Assembly: GCA_017458085.1 (NCBI GenBank)
Contig: JAFTGE010000007.1
Coordinates: 1 to 37,701, forward strand
DNA length: 37,701 nt
Direction of reading: 5' to 3'
Source: Oscillospiraceae bacterium
GTDB taxonomy: Bacteria; Bacillota; Clostridia; Oscillospirales; Oscillospiraceae
Below, in pieces: positions 14,913 through 23,816 of the stretch. The position numbers and the translations under genes were made by a program. The notes under the pieces were generated by a model. It ran no database searches. It saw only the letters and a program-made list of their open reading frames with translations, and was not told where the DNA came from. Each line of letters begins with the position of its first letter. Positions within the stretch are counted from its first letter, which is position 1.

Positions 14913-15998
14913 TCAGCGCAGGACAGTATCAATTGTATGGTTCCCCTGTTCCCCTGCGGCATACCAGTGACTCTGGAGGCGAAGCTCTGTAACTGCCTCG
15001 GTATCGCACAGACGATTGAAGCAGTAGTACAGCGTCCTCTGATCCGGGCTGCGGGAGGCCACAGCGAAATTGACCAGGTCATCGCCCTTGATCGTATAGA
15101 TGCTTCCGTCCGAAAAAACGAGTTCCATGCTGTCGTCAATGACCTCCTGCGCACTCGGAATATCATAGCAGAGTGTCAGGCCAACGGGAGAAATCTTTGC
15201 TGTGATCCCATCGCCGGTTAGCTCGCGGCTTGGGAGTTTTTCCTGTGCAGGAATGGTCAGCTCTGCTGTAGGCCAATCGGGTGGATCTATGCCATCCTTA
15301 TAAGTCATAATTTTCAGCGTCAGACCTGTGTCGGACGGAAGCGGCGTAAAAGGCGTGATATAGAGAACGAAATCTGCGTCTGTGTCGCTGAACGAGGCGG
15401 GGAGAATATAGTCGCGCATATCCATCATGTGCATTTCATCGCCCTGCGGATAGACTGTCCATCCAAAGCACGGTCTCTCGCCGTTCTCATAATGGCCGCT
15501 CTGCTTGAGCCCATGACCATCGGGATTTGAAACATGCACCGTCAAAGCGCCAATGCCGTTGTCGTCCAGCAGTGCCTCCTGGATGGTGAAGGTAAATCCA
15601 TCCAGTTCAACGCTTTGACCAACAGATGCAATATAATCACCGGTCAAGTTTTCTGCCAATTCCTCATCAACATCTACTCGCTCAATAGCGGGATAGTGCT
15701 CAGTCTTTACGGTGTTCCCATTATCATCTGAAATAATAACGTCAAACGCTTCCCGCCCTTTCAGGCCGGTTCCAAAAACTGAAGTAAAGAAGCCGGTATG
15801 CACGCCGATGGCATACGCCGTCACACTCAGCGCCAGAATCAGCGCCGCAGCCAGGACGAAAGTAATGATCCGTTTCTTTTTCATGTGTACGATCCTTTCC
15901 GAGGAGCCGGATGAAGCCTCGGTCACAGGACGGTACGCTTCGGCGATAAAGCTCTCGTCGATTTCGCAGAGCGCCTTCGATAACAGTTCCCGATTCAT
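14913..15998 (-). CDS. membrane-anchored anti-sigma/DUF4179-like protein
   Basis: 361 aa. A short cytoplasmic N-terminus (1-38, beginning MNRELLSKALCEIDESFIAE) is followed by KKKR and one membrane helix (IITFVLAAALILALSVTAYAI, about 44-64), then a large extracellular beta-rich domain. This layout is that of anti-sigma factors coded beside ECF sigma genes in Clostridia, with the N-terminus holding the sigma factor and the outer domain sensing a signal. The start codon overlaps the sigma-factor stop (ATGA), so translation is coupled. GC content is lower than in surrounding genes, which may indicate acquisition. The signal is unknown. Confidence 0.7.
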   Translation of the reverse strand: MNRELLSKALCEIDESFIAEAYRPVTEASSGSSERIVHMKKKRIITFVLAAALILALSVTAYAIGVHTGFFTSVFGTGLKGREAFDVIISDDNGNTVKTEHYPAIERVDVDEELAENLTGDYIASVGQSVELDGFTFTIQEALLDDNGIGALTVHVSNPDGHGLKQSGHYENGERPCFGWTVYPQGDEMHMMDMRDYILPASFSDTDADFVLYITPFTPLPSDTGLTLKIMTYKDGIDPPDWPTAELTIPAQEKLPSRELTGDGITAKISPVGLTLCYDIPSAQEVIDDSMELVFSDGSIYTIKGDDLVNFAVASRSPDQRTLYYCFNRLCDTEAVTELRLQSHWYAAGEQGNHTIDTVLR

Positions 15999-16552
15999 AC
16001 AAGCAAGCCCTCCTTCGTCAAAGTATTCCGCAATTTCTCACGGAGGCGGAAAAGACGAACGGAGATCCGGTTGGGACTGCCGTTTGTCATGGCGGCCAAC
16101 TCCCGGACAGAATCCGCGTACCAGTAGCGCCGGACGAACAAAAAGCGGTCTTCCTTGCTCAGACTGCGCAGAAAACGGTTGATAGAAGCGCCGAGTTCTT
16201 TCGCATCCAGCTCCGTTTCCACGTTCATGCCGGATGGGATACATTCCTCAATCTCATCCAGCACGAGATCATACTTGCTGTTTCGCTTTTCAGCTGTGTT
16301 GGCATGGTAGCGATCTATGGCCAAATTGTGGGCGATGCGGCAAACGTAGCTTGCCAGAGGATTTGGAGTCTGAGGCGGAATACTGTTCCAAGTCCTGAGA
16401 TAAGTATCGTTTACGCACTCTTCCACATCCAGTCGGTCTTTCAGGATATTGGCCGCCGTTCTCTTCACGGCAGGCCCATGTTTGCGGTTCAGTTCCTCAA
16501 TAGCCTGTTCTGAGCGCTCAAAAAACAGGCTGATGATTTTACTGTCCTCCAT
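15995..16552 (-). CDS. ECF-type RNA polymerase sigma factor
   Basis: 185 aa. Region 2 is seen in DRLDVEECVNDTYLRTWNSI followed by NPLASYVCRIAHNLAIDRYH, and region 4 in LSKEDRFLFVRRYWYADSVR followed by ELAAMTNGSPNRISVRLFRLREKL. ATG 16552 was chosen: AAAGGAAG sits 8 bp upstream, whereas the GTG at 16561 overlaps that site. It overlaps the membrane anti-sigma gene by 4 bp. Autoregulation is likely from the promoter at 16581-16610. Confidence 0.9.
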   Translation of the reverse strand: MEDSKIISLFFERSEQAIEELNRKHGPAVKRTAANILKDRLDVEECVNDTYLRTWNSIPPQTPNPLASYVCRIAHNLAIDRYHANTAEKRNSKYDLVLDEIEECIPSGMNVETELDAKELGASINRFLRSLSKEDRFLFVRRYWYADSVRELAAMTNGSPNRISVRLFRLREKLRNTLTKEGLLV

Positions 16553-16580
16553 TCGCGTCACTTCCTTTCCGCCTCACCCT

Positions 16581-16610
16581 ATATCACGGGATGGAGGAGC
16601 AAATCTTACA
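16581..16610 (-). promoter_or_regulatory. candidate autoregulated ECF promoter
   Basis: Minus strand TGTAAG (16610-16605), 16 bp spacer, CGTGATAT (16588-16581). A TGTAA-type -35 and a CGT-type -10 at 16-bp spacing are usual for ECF sigma factors, and no SigA-type pair is evident here. Confidence 0.5.
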
Positions 16611-16642
16611 GGATTTCGGAAAATCTTTTTTATTGTAATATG

Positions 16643-16686
16643 ACAGCACAAGACCCGTCGAATTTACCTGGCGGGCCTTGTGCTGT
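16643..16686 (-). terminator. hairpin downstream of guaA
   Basis: ACAGCACAAGaCCCG (16643-16657) and CGGGcCTTGTGCTGT (16672-16686) form a 14-15 bp stem with one mismatch. The T-tract after it on the minus strand is broken (TCATATTAC), so it may terminate moderately; it separates guaA from the sigma operon. Confidence 0.6.
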
Positions 16687-16705
16687 TTGAGTTATATCTT
16701 CTTAT

Positions 16706-18238
16706 TTATTCCCACTCCACGGTGGCGGGCGGCTTGCTGGTGATGTCGTAGACCACGCGGCCCACGCCGGCCACCTCGCCGGTAATGCGGCCGGAGACCT
16801 TCGCCAGCAGCTCCCAGGGAAGGCGTGTCCAGTCGGCGGTCATGAAATCGTCGGTGGTTACCGCGCGCAGGGCTACGGTCCGACCGTAGGTTCTGGCGTC
16901 GCCCATGACGCCGACGGCGCGGGTATCGGTGAGCACGGCAAAGTACTGACCGGCCTCACGGTCAAGACCGGCGGCCTCCAGCTCGGCGCGGAAGATGGCA
17001 TCGGCCTCGCGCACGATGGCGAGCTTCTCGGCCGTGATCTCCCCCATCACGCGTACGGCCAGACCCGGACCCGGGAAGGGCTGGCGCCATACGAGGGCGC
17101 GGGGGATGCCCAGCTCCTCGCCCACGGCGCGCACCTCGTCCTTGAACAGCTCCCGCAGCGGCTCCACCAGCTCGTCAAAGTCGATGACGTCCGGCAGGCC
17201 GCCCACGTTGTGATGGCTCTTGATGGTGGCCGCGTCGCCGAGTCCGCTTTCGATCACATCGGGATAGATCGTACCCTGTACCAGCACATGCATATGGCCG
17301 AGCTTTCTGGCCTCGTGCTCAAAGACGCGGATGAATTCCGCGCCGATGATCTTGCGCTTCTGCTCCGGGTCGGACACACCGCGCAGAGCGCCCAGAAAGC
17401 GGTCGGCGGCGTCAACGCGGATCAGGTCGATGCCCAGCATGCCGCGGAAAACCTGTTCCACGGCGTCGGCTTCTCCCTTGCGCAGAAGGCCGGTGTCCAC
17501 GAACACGCACGTCAGAGCCTCCCCGATCGCCCGATGCAGCAGGACCGCGGCCACGGTGGAGTCCACCCCGCCGGAGAGCGCGCAGAGCACCCTTTTACCG
17601 CTCAGTTCCCGGCGGTAGCGCTCAATGGCTCCGGCGGCGAAGCTGTCCATGGTCCAGTCCCCGCGGCAGCCGCAGAGATCGTACAAAAAATTGTGAAGCA
17701 GCTGCCTTCCGCAGGCGGTGTGGGTCACCTCCGGGTGAAACTGTACACCGTAGACGCGGCGCCTGTCATCGCCCATGGCGGCGCAGGGGCAATTGGGCGT
17801 GTGCGCCAGCACACGAAAGCCCGGCGGCACAGTGCGGATATAATCCGTATGACTCATCCAGCAGACGCTTTCTTCCGGGATACCGTGAAACAGGGCGCCC
17901 GGCCCGGCGGTCAGGCGGCTTTCACCGTACTCGCTGGCGCTGTCGGCCGAGCAGATTTCGCCGCCTGCCATCCAGGCGATCAACTGACAGCCGTAGCAGA
18001 TGCCCAGCACCGGGATGCCCAGCTCCAGCAGCGCGGCGCTGTAATGAGGCGAGGCGGGATCATAGACGCTGTTCGGACCGCCGGTGAGGATGACGCCGAC
18101 ATAGCCCGCGTCCCGGATTTCATCGGGCGTGATACGGTTATAGGGCACGATTTCGGCGTAGACATGCTGCTCACGCACCCGGCGCGCGATAAGCTGGTTA
18201 TACTGTCCGCCGAAATCCAGGACTAAAATCTTTTCCAT
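16706..18238 (-). CDS. guaA: GMP synthase (glutamine-hydrolysing)
   Basis: 510 aa, full length. The class I glutamine amidotransferase domain carries the nucleophile in [11 protein letters not shown] and the His-Glu pair in [10 protein letters not shown]. Next come the ATP pyrophosphatase P-loop [15 protein letters not shown] and the C-terminal dimerisation domain ending in KPPATVEWE. It converts XMP to GMP, the last step of guanine nucleotide synthesis, in the cytoplasm. It lies 4 bp behind glmS; its ribosome site GTGGAG is inside the end of glmS, so the two are cotranscribed and probably coupled. Confidence 0.97.
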   Translation of the reverse strand: MEKILVLDFGGQYNQLIARRVREQHVYAEIVPYNRITPDEIRDAGYVGVILTGGPNSVYDPASPHYSAALLELGIPVLGICYGCQLIAWMAGGEICSADSASEYGESRLTAGPGALFHGIPEESVCWMSHTDYIRTVPPGFRVLAHTPNCPCAAMGDDRRRVYGVQFHPEVTHTACGRQLLHNFLYDLCGCRGDWTMDSFAAGAIERYRRELSGKRVLCALSGGVDSTVAAVLLHRAIGEALTCVFVDTGLLRKGEADAVEQVFRGMLGIDLIRVDAADRFLGALRGVSDPEQKRKIIGAEFIRVFEHEARKLGHMHVLVQGTIYPDVIESGLGDAATIKSHHNVGGLPDVIDFDELVEPLRELFKDEVRAVGEELGIPRALVWRQPFPGPGLAVRVMGEITAEKLAIVREADAIFRAELEAAGLDREAGQYFAVLTDTRAVGVMGDARTYGRTVALRAVTTDDFMTADWTRLPWELLAKVSGRITGEVAGVGRVVYDITSKPPATVEWE

Positions 18239-18242
18239 GGCT

Positions 18243-20069
18243 TTACTCCACTGTGACGGACTTGGCCAGGTTCCGGGGCTTGTCGATATCCCGGCCGTTG
18301 GCCTTGGCCGTGTAGTAAGCCAGCAGCTGCATCGGGATCACCGCCAGCAGGGGGGTGAACAGCTGCTCCGTCGGCGGGATGCAGACCACGTCGTCAGCCA
18401 CGGAGAAGATCTGCCGGTTGCCCTGCACGGCCACGGACAGGACCTTGGCCCCGCGGGCCTTGACCTCGATGATATTGCTCATGGTCTTTTCGCTCAGCTT
18501 CTCGTTGCAGCAGACGGCGATGACCGGCTGGCCCTCGACGATGAGGGCGATGGTGCCGTGCTTGAGCTCACCGGCGGCGTAGGACTCGGCGTGGACGTAG
18601 GAGATCTCCTTCATTTTCAGCGCACCCTCCAGGGCTACGGCATAGTCGGTGTTGCGCCCGATAAAGAACAGGGAGGGCGCCTTGTGGACCTTTTGGGCCA
18701 GCTTCTCGGTGCTGTGCGCCATGTCGATGGCCTGCTGGATCTTTTTGGGCAGTTCCTTGAGCTGCCTAAGCAGGGCGCGGTACTGCGCGTCCTCGATGCG
18801 GCCGAGCTTACGCGCGGCATAAAGGGCAAAGAGGAACAGCACGGCCAGCTGGGTGGTGTAGCCCTTGGTGGTGGCAACGGCGATCTCCGGCCCCGCGTAG
18901 GTATAGAGCGTATGGTCGGCCATCTTGGCAATGGTGCTGCCCACGACGTTCACAATGGCGAGGGTGGAGGCGCCCCGACGCTTGCACTCCTTCATGGCGG
19001 CGATGGTGTCCGCCGTCTCGCCGGACTGGGACAGCACGATCAGCAGTGTCCCATCGTCGATGATCGGATCGTCATAGCGCAGCTCGCTGGCCAGCACGGT
19101 GGTGACCGGAATGCGGCTGAGCCTTTCGATGGCGTAGCGCCCGGCGCAGCCCGCGTAATAGGCCGAGCCGCAGGCGGTGATGACAATGCGGCTGACGCCC
19201 CGGAGCAGGGAGCCGTCGGGGTCAAAGTCGTCCAGCACGATCTCGCCGTTTTTGATGCGGGGAGTCAGGGCGGACTTGACGGCGGCGGGCTGCTCCATGA
19301 TCTCCTTGAGCATGAAGTGCTCGTAGCCGCCCTTCTCCGCGGCCTCCAGATCCCAGGTGATGCGGTTGACGCTCTTTTTGATCTCCTGCCCGGCGCAGTC
19401 GTAGACCTTCACGGACTCCGGTGACAGCTCCGCCAGCTCCCCGTCGTCGAGATAGATGCAGTTTTTGGTGTGGGCCACCAGCGCCGTCACGTCGGAGGCG
19501 AAGAAGTTCTCGCCCGCGCCGATGCCGAGGATCAGGGGACTGGCCTGCCGCACGGCAAAGAGCGTGTCGGGGTAGTCGGTGCAGACGATGCCCAGCGCGT
19601 AGGAGCCCTCCAGCCGGGACACGGTCTTCATCACGGCGGTCTTGAGATTGCCGCGGTAGTACATCTCGATCAGGTGCACCACGACCTCGGTGTCGGTTTC
19701 GCTGACAAAGCTGTAGCCCTTTTGGGTCAGCTCATCGCGCAGGGAGGCGAAGTTTTCAATGATGCCGTTGTGCACCACGGCAAAGCGTCCGTCGTTGGAC
19801 AGGTGCGGATGGGCGTTGATGTCCGTGGGCGCGCCGTGGGTGGCCCAGCGGGTGTGCCCGATGCCGGTGCAGCCGGGGACGGCCTGGCCGTCACGGGTCT
19901 TCTCGCAGAGATTAGCGATGCGCCCGCTGACCTTTTCCAGGCGGATGCTGCCGCCGTCCATGACTGCGACGCCTGCCGAGTCATAGCCCCGGTATTCCAA
20001 CGCTTTCAAGCCCTGCAAGAGGATGGGCGCCGCGCTCTGCGGTCCCGTAAAGCCAACAATGCCGCACAT
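18243..20069 (-). CDS. glmS: glutamine-fructose-6-phosphate aminotransferase (isomerising)
   Basis: 608 aa. It starts [11 protein letters not shown], where the Cys after the initiator Met is the glutaminase nucleophile; SIS-domain sugar-binding stretches include [11 protein letters not shown] and [14 protein letters not shown], and the end [13 protein letters not shown] is canonical. It makes glucosamine-6-phosphate, the entry point to peptidoglycan synthesis. Start 20069 is fixed by MCGIVG and GGGAGG upstream; the longer reading frame is not used. No glmS ribozyme fits: the predicted leader is only about 78 nt and contains a GC-rich hairpin instead. Confidence 0.97.
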   Translation of the reverse strand: MCGIVGFTGPQSAAPILLQGLKALEYRGYDSAGVAVMDGGSIRLEKVSGRIANLCEKTRDGQAVPGCTGIGHTRWATHGAPTDINAHPHLSNDGRFAVVHNGIIENFASLRDELTQKGYSFVSETDTEVVVHLIEMYYRGNLKTAVMKTVSRLEGSYALGIVCTDYPDTLFAVRQASPLILGIGAGENFFASDVTALVAHTKNCIYLDDGELAELSPESVKVYDCAGQEIKKSVNRITWDLEAAEKGGYEHFMLKEIMEQPAAVKSALTPRIKNGEIVLDDFDPDGSLLRGVSRIVITACGSAYYAGCAGRYAIERLSRIPVTTVLASELRYDDPIIDDGTLLIVLSQSGETADTIAAMKECKRRGASTLAIVNVVGSTIAKMADHTLYTYAGPEIAVATTKGYTTQLAVLFLFALYAARKLGRIEDAQYRALLRQLKELPKKIQQAIDMAHSTEKLAQKVHKAPSLFFIGRNTDYAVALEGALKMKEISYVHAESYAAGELKHGTIALIVEGQPVIAVCCNEKLSEKTMSNIIEVKARGAKVLSVAVQGNRQIFSVADDVVCIPPTEQLFTPLLAVIPMQLLAYYTAKANGRDIDKPRNLAKSVTVE

Positions 20070-20091
20070 AGATAAAACCTCCCATTTATTT

Positions 20092-20132
20092 CCAAATACA
20101 AAACGAAACAGGGCGCGGCACCTGCCGCGCCC
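20092..20132 (-). promoter_or_regulatory. GC-rich hairpin in the glmS leader
   Basis: Perfect 10-bp stem GGGCGCGGCA / TGCCGCGCCC (20111-20132) with a 2-nt centre. On the minus strand it is followed by TGTTTCGTTTTGTATTT. It lies between the promoter and the ribosome site, a position suited to attenuation. Confidence 0.5.
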
Positions 20133-20153
20133 TTGAGGCAATTTCCGGAATTG

Positions 20154-20181
20154 ATTATAGCACGATCCGCCAAAATGTCAA
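20154..20181 (-). promoter_or_regulatory. strong promoter of glmS-guaA
   Basis: Minus strand consensus TTGACA (20181-20176), 16 bp spacer, consensus TATAAT (20159-20154) with TGC before it. It is one of the strongest-looking promoters in the window. Its -35 box abuts the terminator of the upstream BCCT gene. Confidence 0.85.
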
Positions 20182-20182
20182 A

Positions 20183-20214
20183 CCCCGCGGCCTGTTAAGC
20201 TTCAGGCCGCGGGG
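20183..20214 (-). terminator. terminator of the BCCT transporter operon
   Basis: CCCCGCGGCCTG / CAGGCCGCGGGG, a perfect 12-bp stem with an 8-nt loop, followed on the minus strand by TTTGACATTTT; that T-rich tail contains the glmS -35 box. Confidence 0.85.
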
Positions 20215-20219
20215 CAGTT

Positions 20220-21749
20220 TTATTTGTCTTCGCGCAGATACTGGCGGGCGTCCTTGATAAAGCTGGCGATGATCAGGATGATGACCAGCGCGATGGGGAA
20301 GGCCGCGATGATCGAGACGGTTTGCAGGTTGTTCATCGAGCCCTCGGAGAAGATCAGCGCGATGGGCAGCAGGATCAGCGCGATAGCCCAGAACAGCTTC
20401 ATGCGGGAGCTGGCCTCCTGATCCCGCTCGATCTGCTTGTAGCTGTAGGCCGAGGCCACCAGTGTAATGGAGTCGAAGGAGGTGGCATAAAAGGCGATCA
20501 TGGAGAAGATGATCAGCACCAGCACGATCTGATAGGCGGGCAGGTTGGAGATCACGGCGATGACCGTCTGGTACAGATTTCCGCAGGACTCGTAAAAGGC
20601 GATGGCGTCGAAGCGGCCGGTCATCTGCAGGCCGAGTCCGTAGTTGCCGAGGATGATAAACGAGATGAGCGTGCTGGCCACGCCGAAGATATAGGCGCCC
20701 AGGATGACCTGCTTGACGGTGCGGCCGCGGCTGATGCTGCCCATGAAGAAGGGCGCGGCCACGCACCAGACCATCCAGTAGGCCCAGTAGAAGATCGTCC
20801 AGTTCTGCGGGAAGCTGGAGGAACGCAGCGCGTCGGTCCAGGTGCTGAGCACAATGAAGTTCTGCACCATGTTGCCCAGGGCGGAAAAGCCGGTCTCGAC
20901 GATGTATTTGGCCTGGCCGCCGAAGATCAGCACAAACAACAGCAGCGCCCCGAAAATGTACATGCAGACATTGGCAAGCCACGAAACACCCTTGATGCCG
21001 CGCATGACGCAGACCGTGTAGACAACGCAGGTGACGACCAGAATGCCGATGGTGACAAACTTTGAGTCCGGCAGACCCAGCATGTGCGTCAGCGACAGGG
21101 ACAGCAGCGGCGTCGCCACGGAGAAGGTGGTGGCGGTGCCGGCGATGAGCGCGATCACGGCCAGCACGTCAATGATTTTGCCGGGCAGCTTGTCGGTCTT
21201 ATCGCCCAAAATGGGGCGGCAGGCCTCGGAGTATTTCTGCTTGTGGCGGCCGCGCACATGCAGCATGAAGCCGAAGCAGGCCGCCAGGGTTGCGTAAAAA
21301 CTCCAGGGGATGGGGCCCCAGTGGAACAGCGGGTAGGTAGAGGCCCAGTCCTGAATGGAGCCGAGCTCGGCCACGTGCGGCTCCTGCGCATAGTAGATCC
21401 ACTCGCACAAAGAGTAGAACAGAATGTCCGCGGCCAGACCGCAGGTGAACACCATCGCACCCCAGGTGAAGAAGCCGTACTGCGGTTTCTCGCCGGGCTT
21501 GCCCAGGGTGATTTTGCCCAGGTCGGAAAAGGCAATGTACAGGGAGACGACCAGGGTCCCCAGGCCAACCAGCAGATAGTAGGTGCCGAACTCATCGCCC
21601 AGGAAGGTGCGGATGGCGGACAGTGCGTTGGTGGAGCCGTCCGGGTCGATCACGAAGAAGGCACACAGCACCAGCACGATGCCAAAGGGGATAAAGGTCG
21701 TCGCGGGGTCAATGTTGCGCAGGGTATGGGGATTTTTTCTCTCGTTCAT
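20220..21749 (-). CDS. BCCT-family transporter (betaine/choline/carnitine)
   Basis: 509 aa with about 12 membrane segments. The family signature is seen around NWTIFYWAYWMVWCVAAPFF followed by MGSISRGRTVKQVI, the aromatic box region and cytoplasmic loop of BCCT carriers. These carriers import quaternary amines such as choline, betaine or carnitine, by ion symport or exchange. Start 21749 was chosen because AAAGGAGG precedes it; the upstream GTG would include that site. It lies 18 bp behind the LicC-LicA-type gene in one operon, so choline is the best substrate guess. Confidence 0.9.
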   Translation of the reverse strand: MNERKNPHTLRNIDPATTFIPFGIVLVLCAFFVIDPDGSTNALSAIRTFLGDEFGTYYLLVGLGTLVVSLYIAFSDLGKITLGKPGEKPQYGFFTWGAMVFTCGLAADILFYSLCEWIYYAQEPHVAELGSIQDWASTYPLFHWGPIPWSFYATLAACFGFMLHVRGRHKQKYSEACRPILGDKTDKLPGKIIDVLAVIALIAGTATTFSVATPLLSLSLTHMLGLPDSKFVTIGILVVTCVVYTVCVMRGIKGVSWLANVCMYIFGALLLFVLIFGGQAKYIVETGFSALGNMVQNFIVLSTWTDALRSSSFPQNWTIFYWAYWMVWCVAAPFFMGSISRGRTVKQVILGAYIFGVASTLISFIILGNYGLGLQMTGRFDAIAFYESCGNLYQTVIAVISNLPAYQIVLVLIIFSMIAFYATSFDSITLVASAYSYKQIERDQEASSRMKLFWAIALILLPIALIFSEGSMNNLQTVSIIAAFPIALVIILIIASFIKDARQYLREDK

Positions 21750-21767
21750 GGGGCCTCCTTTCACTCG

Positions 21768-23540
21768 TTACAGGCTGAGGCCCTCCGCCTCCATCAGCTC
21801 GCGGGCCAGCTTATAGTATTCCTTGGCGTAGCGGTACTGCCGCAGGGCGTAGTCGCCAAACTCCACGCCCAGCGCGCGCTTGTACTCGCACCAGTTGCTC
21901 CACAGCAGGCCGCAGGTCGCGACGTAGCAGTAGATCTTGATGCGGGTTTCAATGGAGCAGGCATCTTCAAAGTAGAGATCGATCAGGTGGTCGATCTGCT
22001 TGCGGTCATAGGCCGAGTAGATGCAGAACATCGCAATGTCCACATGGGGGTCCTGCAGGCCGGCGTATTCCCAGTCCGTCAGCTGCAGCAGCTCCGTGCC
22101 GTCCGGCCCCTGATAGAACAGGAAGTTGTCGGGCACGGCGTCGATGTGGGTCAGGCAGCGGGTCTCAACATGGGCGTCGATGTAGGGCCGGAGGGAGAAG
22201 ATATTCTCCTGCGTCTTGGCGTGATCCTTGAAGATCGAGGGCAGCTCACCCCAGAGCTTCTGGTAGTTGAGGATCTCACCCCAGATATCAAAATCATGCG
22301 GCACCTGTAGCGCCATCTCGTGGAACTGGCGCAGAAGCTTCATGCAGCGGTGCAGGTCGTCTTCGCTCTGCGGGTCGCAGTTTCTGACGCCGTCGAGGAA
22401 GGCGGTGATCTTGTAGCCGGTTTCGGGGTTAATGTATACCGGGTCGTCGCACAGGCCGCGGCCCTCAAGCGCCTCAAAAACGGCGGCCTCGTGGTAGCGG
22501 TCGACCAGCTCCTCGGTGCCCTCGCCGGGGATGCGCATGATGTACTTCTTTCCCCGGCAGGTGAAGCGGAAGGAGCGGTTGGTCATGCCCTTTTTCAGTA
22601 CGTCGATCTCCTTGACCTCGTTGGGCGTAACGCCCAGCACCTCCGCAATGACGGCAATCACGTCCGAATGCAGATGGGTCGAGCCGCTGTCCAGCTCACG
22701 CAGCTGCTCAAAGGTGTTGATGTTGAAGGCGTCGTCCGGGCCCAGTACCCGCGCGTAGACAAACATGCGGTCGCTGTCGCGCAGGGTCTTCTCCCAGCGG
22801 GCGTCCTCATATTTGCGGCTGCGGTCCATCATCACCAGCTGGCCGCGCACCAGCACCGCCTGCTCCTCGGAGAGGTACGCCGCGCCGAGAATGGCGTTGC
22901 CCGCCTCGTCCTCTGGAATGTAGACCAGCTCCTGCTTGCGGTTGACGCGGATGGCGCTGTCGATGTCGTGGAGGCTGGAGACCATGAACCAGGAATACAG
23001 CTCGTGATGCCGGAAGGGGTTCTCCTTAAACCACAGGTCGCCGGGTACTACGTAGGTGTTGGAGACCTCGTGGGCAATCAGGGCCAGGGAGTGCAGATTG
23101 TTGCGCCCGGCGTAGTCGGTGTTGAGCACCAGCTCCACGCCGAACTCGTCGATCAGATACTCAAAGCGCTCCATCATAAAGCCCACGACCACATAGATGT
23201 CCTTGATGCCGGCCTCGTTGAGCTGGCGGATCAGCCGCTCGATGAGCACCTCGCCCTTGACCTCCAGCAGGGCCTTGGGCGTCTCCATGCCGATGGGGGC
23301 CATGCGCATGCCGTAGCCGGCGGCGAGAATCACCGCGTTGCGGGGCCGGTGCTGCTCAAACTCCGCCATGGCCTTCTCCGTGGGGGCGTTGTGAATGTCA
23401 AGATACCCGTTGAGCACCAGACGCCGCAGGGAACGGTTGATGATGCCGAGGGAAAAGCCGGTGGCCTCCGACAGCTCCCGCTGACTGACATAGGGTACGT
23501 CTCTCAGATATTGCAAAATGTCCGCTTCGTGTCTGTTCAT
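21768..23540 (-). CDS. fusion: winged helix + choline-phosphate cytidylyltransferase (LicC) + choline kinase (LicA)
   Basis: 590 aa with three domains. Residues 1-50: winged helix-turn-helix (YVSQRELSEATGFSLGIINR, then SLRRLVLNGYLD). About 65-300: nucleotidyltransferase with NAVILAAGYGMRMAPIGMET (68-87) and LicC-like YVVVGFMMERFEYLIDEFGV. About 305-590: choline kinase/APH fold with KKGMTNRSFRF, IMRIPGEGTEELVDRY, catalytic loop LTHIDAVPDNF (463-473) and LTDWEYAGLQD (497-507). Together they would phosphorylate choline and activate it to CDP-choline for decoration of surface polymers. ATG 23540 follows GGGAG; longer starts run into the promoter. The DNA-binding domain suggests that the enzyme also regulates its operon. 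No LicD transferase gene is in the window. Confidence 0.85.
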   Translation of the reverse strand: MNRHEADILQYLRDVPYVSQRELSEATGFSLGIINRSLRRLVLNGYLDIHNAPTEKAMAEFEQHRPRNAVILAAGYGMRMAPIGMETPKALLEVKGEVLIERLIRQLNEAGIKDIYVVVGFMMERFEYLIDEFGVELVLNTDYAGRNNLHSLALIAHEVSNTYVVPGDLWFKENPFRHHELYSWFMVSSLHDIDSAIRVNRKQELVYIPEDEAGNAILGAAYLSEEQAVLVRGQLVMMDRSRKYEDARWEKTLRDSDRMFVYARVLGPDDAFNINTFEQLRELDSGSTHLHSDVIAVIAEVLGVTPNEVKEIDVLKKGMTNRSFRFTCRGKKYIMRIPGEGTEELVDRYHEAAVFEALEGRGLCDDPVYINPETGYKITAFLDGVRNCDPQSEDDLHRCMKLLRQFHEMALQVPHDFDIWGEILNYQKLWGELPSIFKDHAKTQENIFSLRPYIDAHVETRCLTHIDAVPDNFLFYQGPDGTELLQLTDWEYAGLQDPHVDIAMFCIYSAYDRKQIDHLIDLYFEDACSIETRIKIYCYVATCGLLWSNWCEYKRALGVEFGDYALRQYRYAKEYYKLARELMEAEGLSL

Positions 23541-23555
23541 AAGCACACTCCCGTG

Positions 23556-23616
23556 ACGACATAACAAATCGTTATCGTCCCATAAAAATTCAAAAACGCG
23601 AATCTGGCAGATTTCG
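23556..23616. promoter_or_regulatory. inverted repeats in the leader of the choline operon
   Basis: Two symmetries: GACGACATAAC (23556-23566) against GTTATCGTC (23571-23579), and AATCTG-G-CAGATT within 23599-23616. Both lie downstream of the predicted start point (about 23621) and before the ATG, so they could be RNA hairpins or operators. Confidence 0.35.
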
Positions 23617-23627
23617 TGAACAAGGCC

Positions 23628-23656
23628 AGTATAACACACTGACTATAAAATTGCAA
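23628..23656 (-). promoter_or_regulatory. promoter of the choline operon
   Basis: Minus strand TTGCAA (23656-23651), 17 bp spacer, TATACT (23633-23628). Confidence 0.7.
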
Positions 23657-23695
23657 CAATTTCTTTAAATATTGCCGCGCAAAATTGTACAACTT
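23648..23695. promoter_or_regulatory. two similar palindromes between divergent promoters
   Basis: AAATTG-CAA-CAATTT (23648-23662) overlaps the -35 box of the choline operon; AAATTGTACAACTT (23682-23695) lies further out, with a perfect TTGTACAA core. Their likeness suggests two binding sites for one regulator, possibly the winged-helix domain of the fusion protein. Confidence 0.4.
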
Positions 23696-23740
23696 GACAA
23701 GAATGTGGATTTATGTCTAAGTTTGTAAGTGACGCCGGGC

Positions 23741-23769
23741 TTGATTTCCAGGGGCGTTCGTGGTATGAT
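23741..23769 (+). promoter_or_regulatory. promoter of the phosphodiesterase gene
   Basis: TTGATT (23741-23746), 17 bp spacer, TATGAT (23764-23769) preceded by TGG. Confidence 0.65.
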
Positions 23770-23816
23770 TTAACAGGCAAATTCGGACAAACATTTGATG
23801 AAGGAGTACCAAAACC

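Noticed and set aside
20070-20153. glmS ribozyme
   Set aside because: The leader is too short and no conserved core or pseudoknot pattern could be found; a simple hairpin is present instead.
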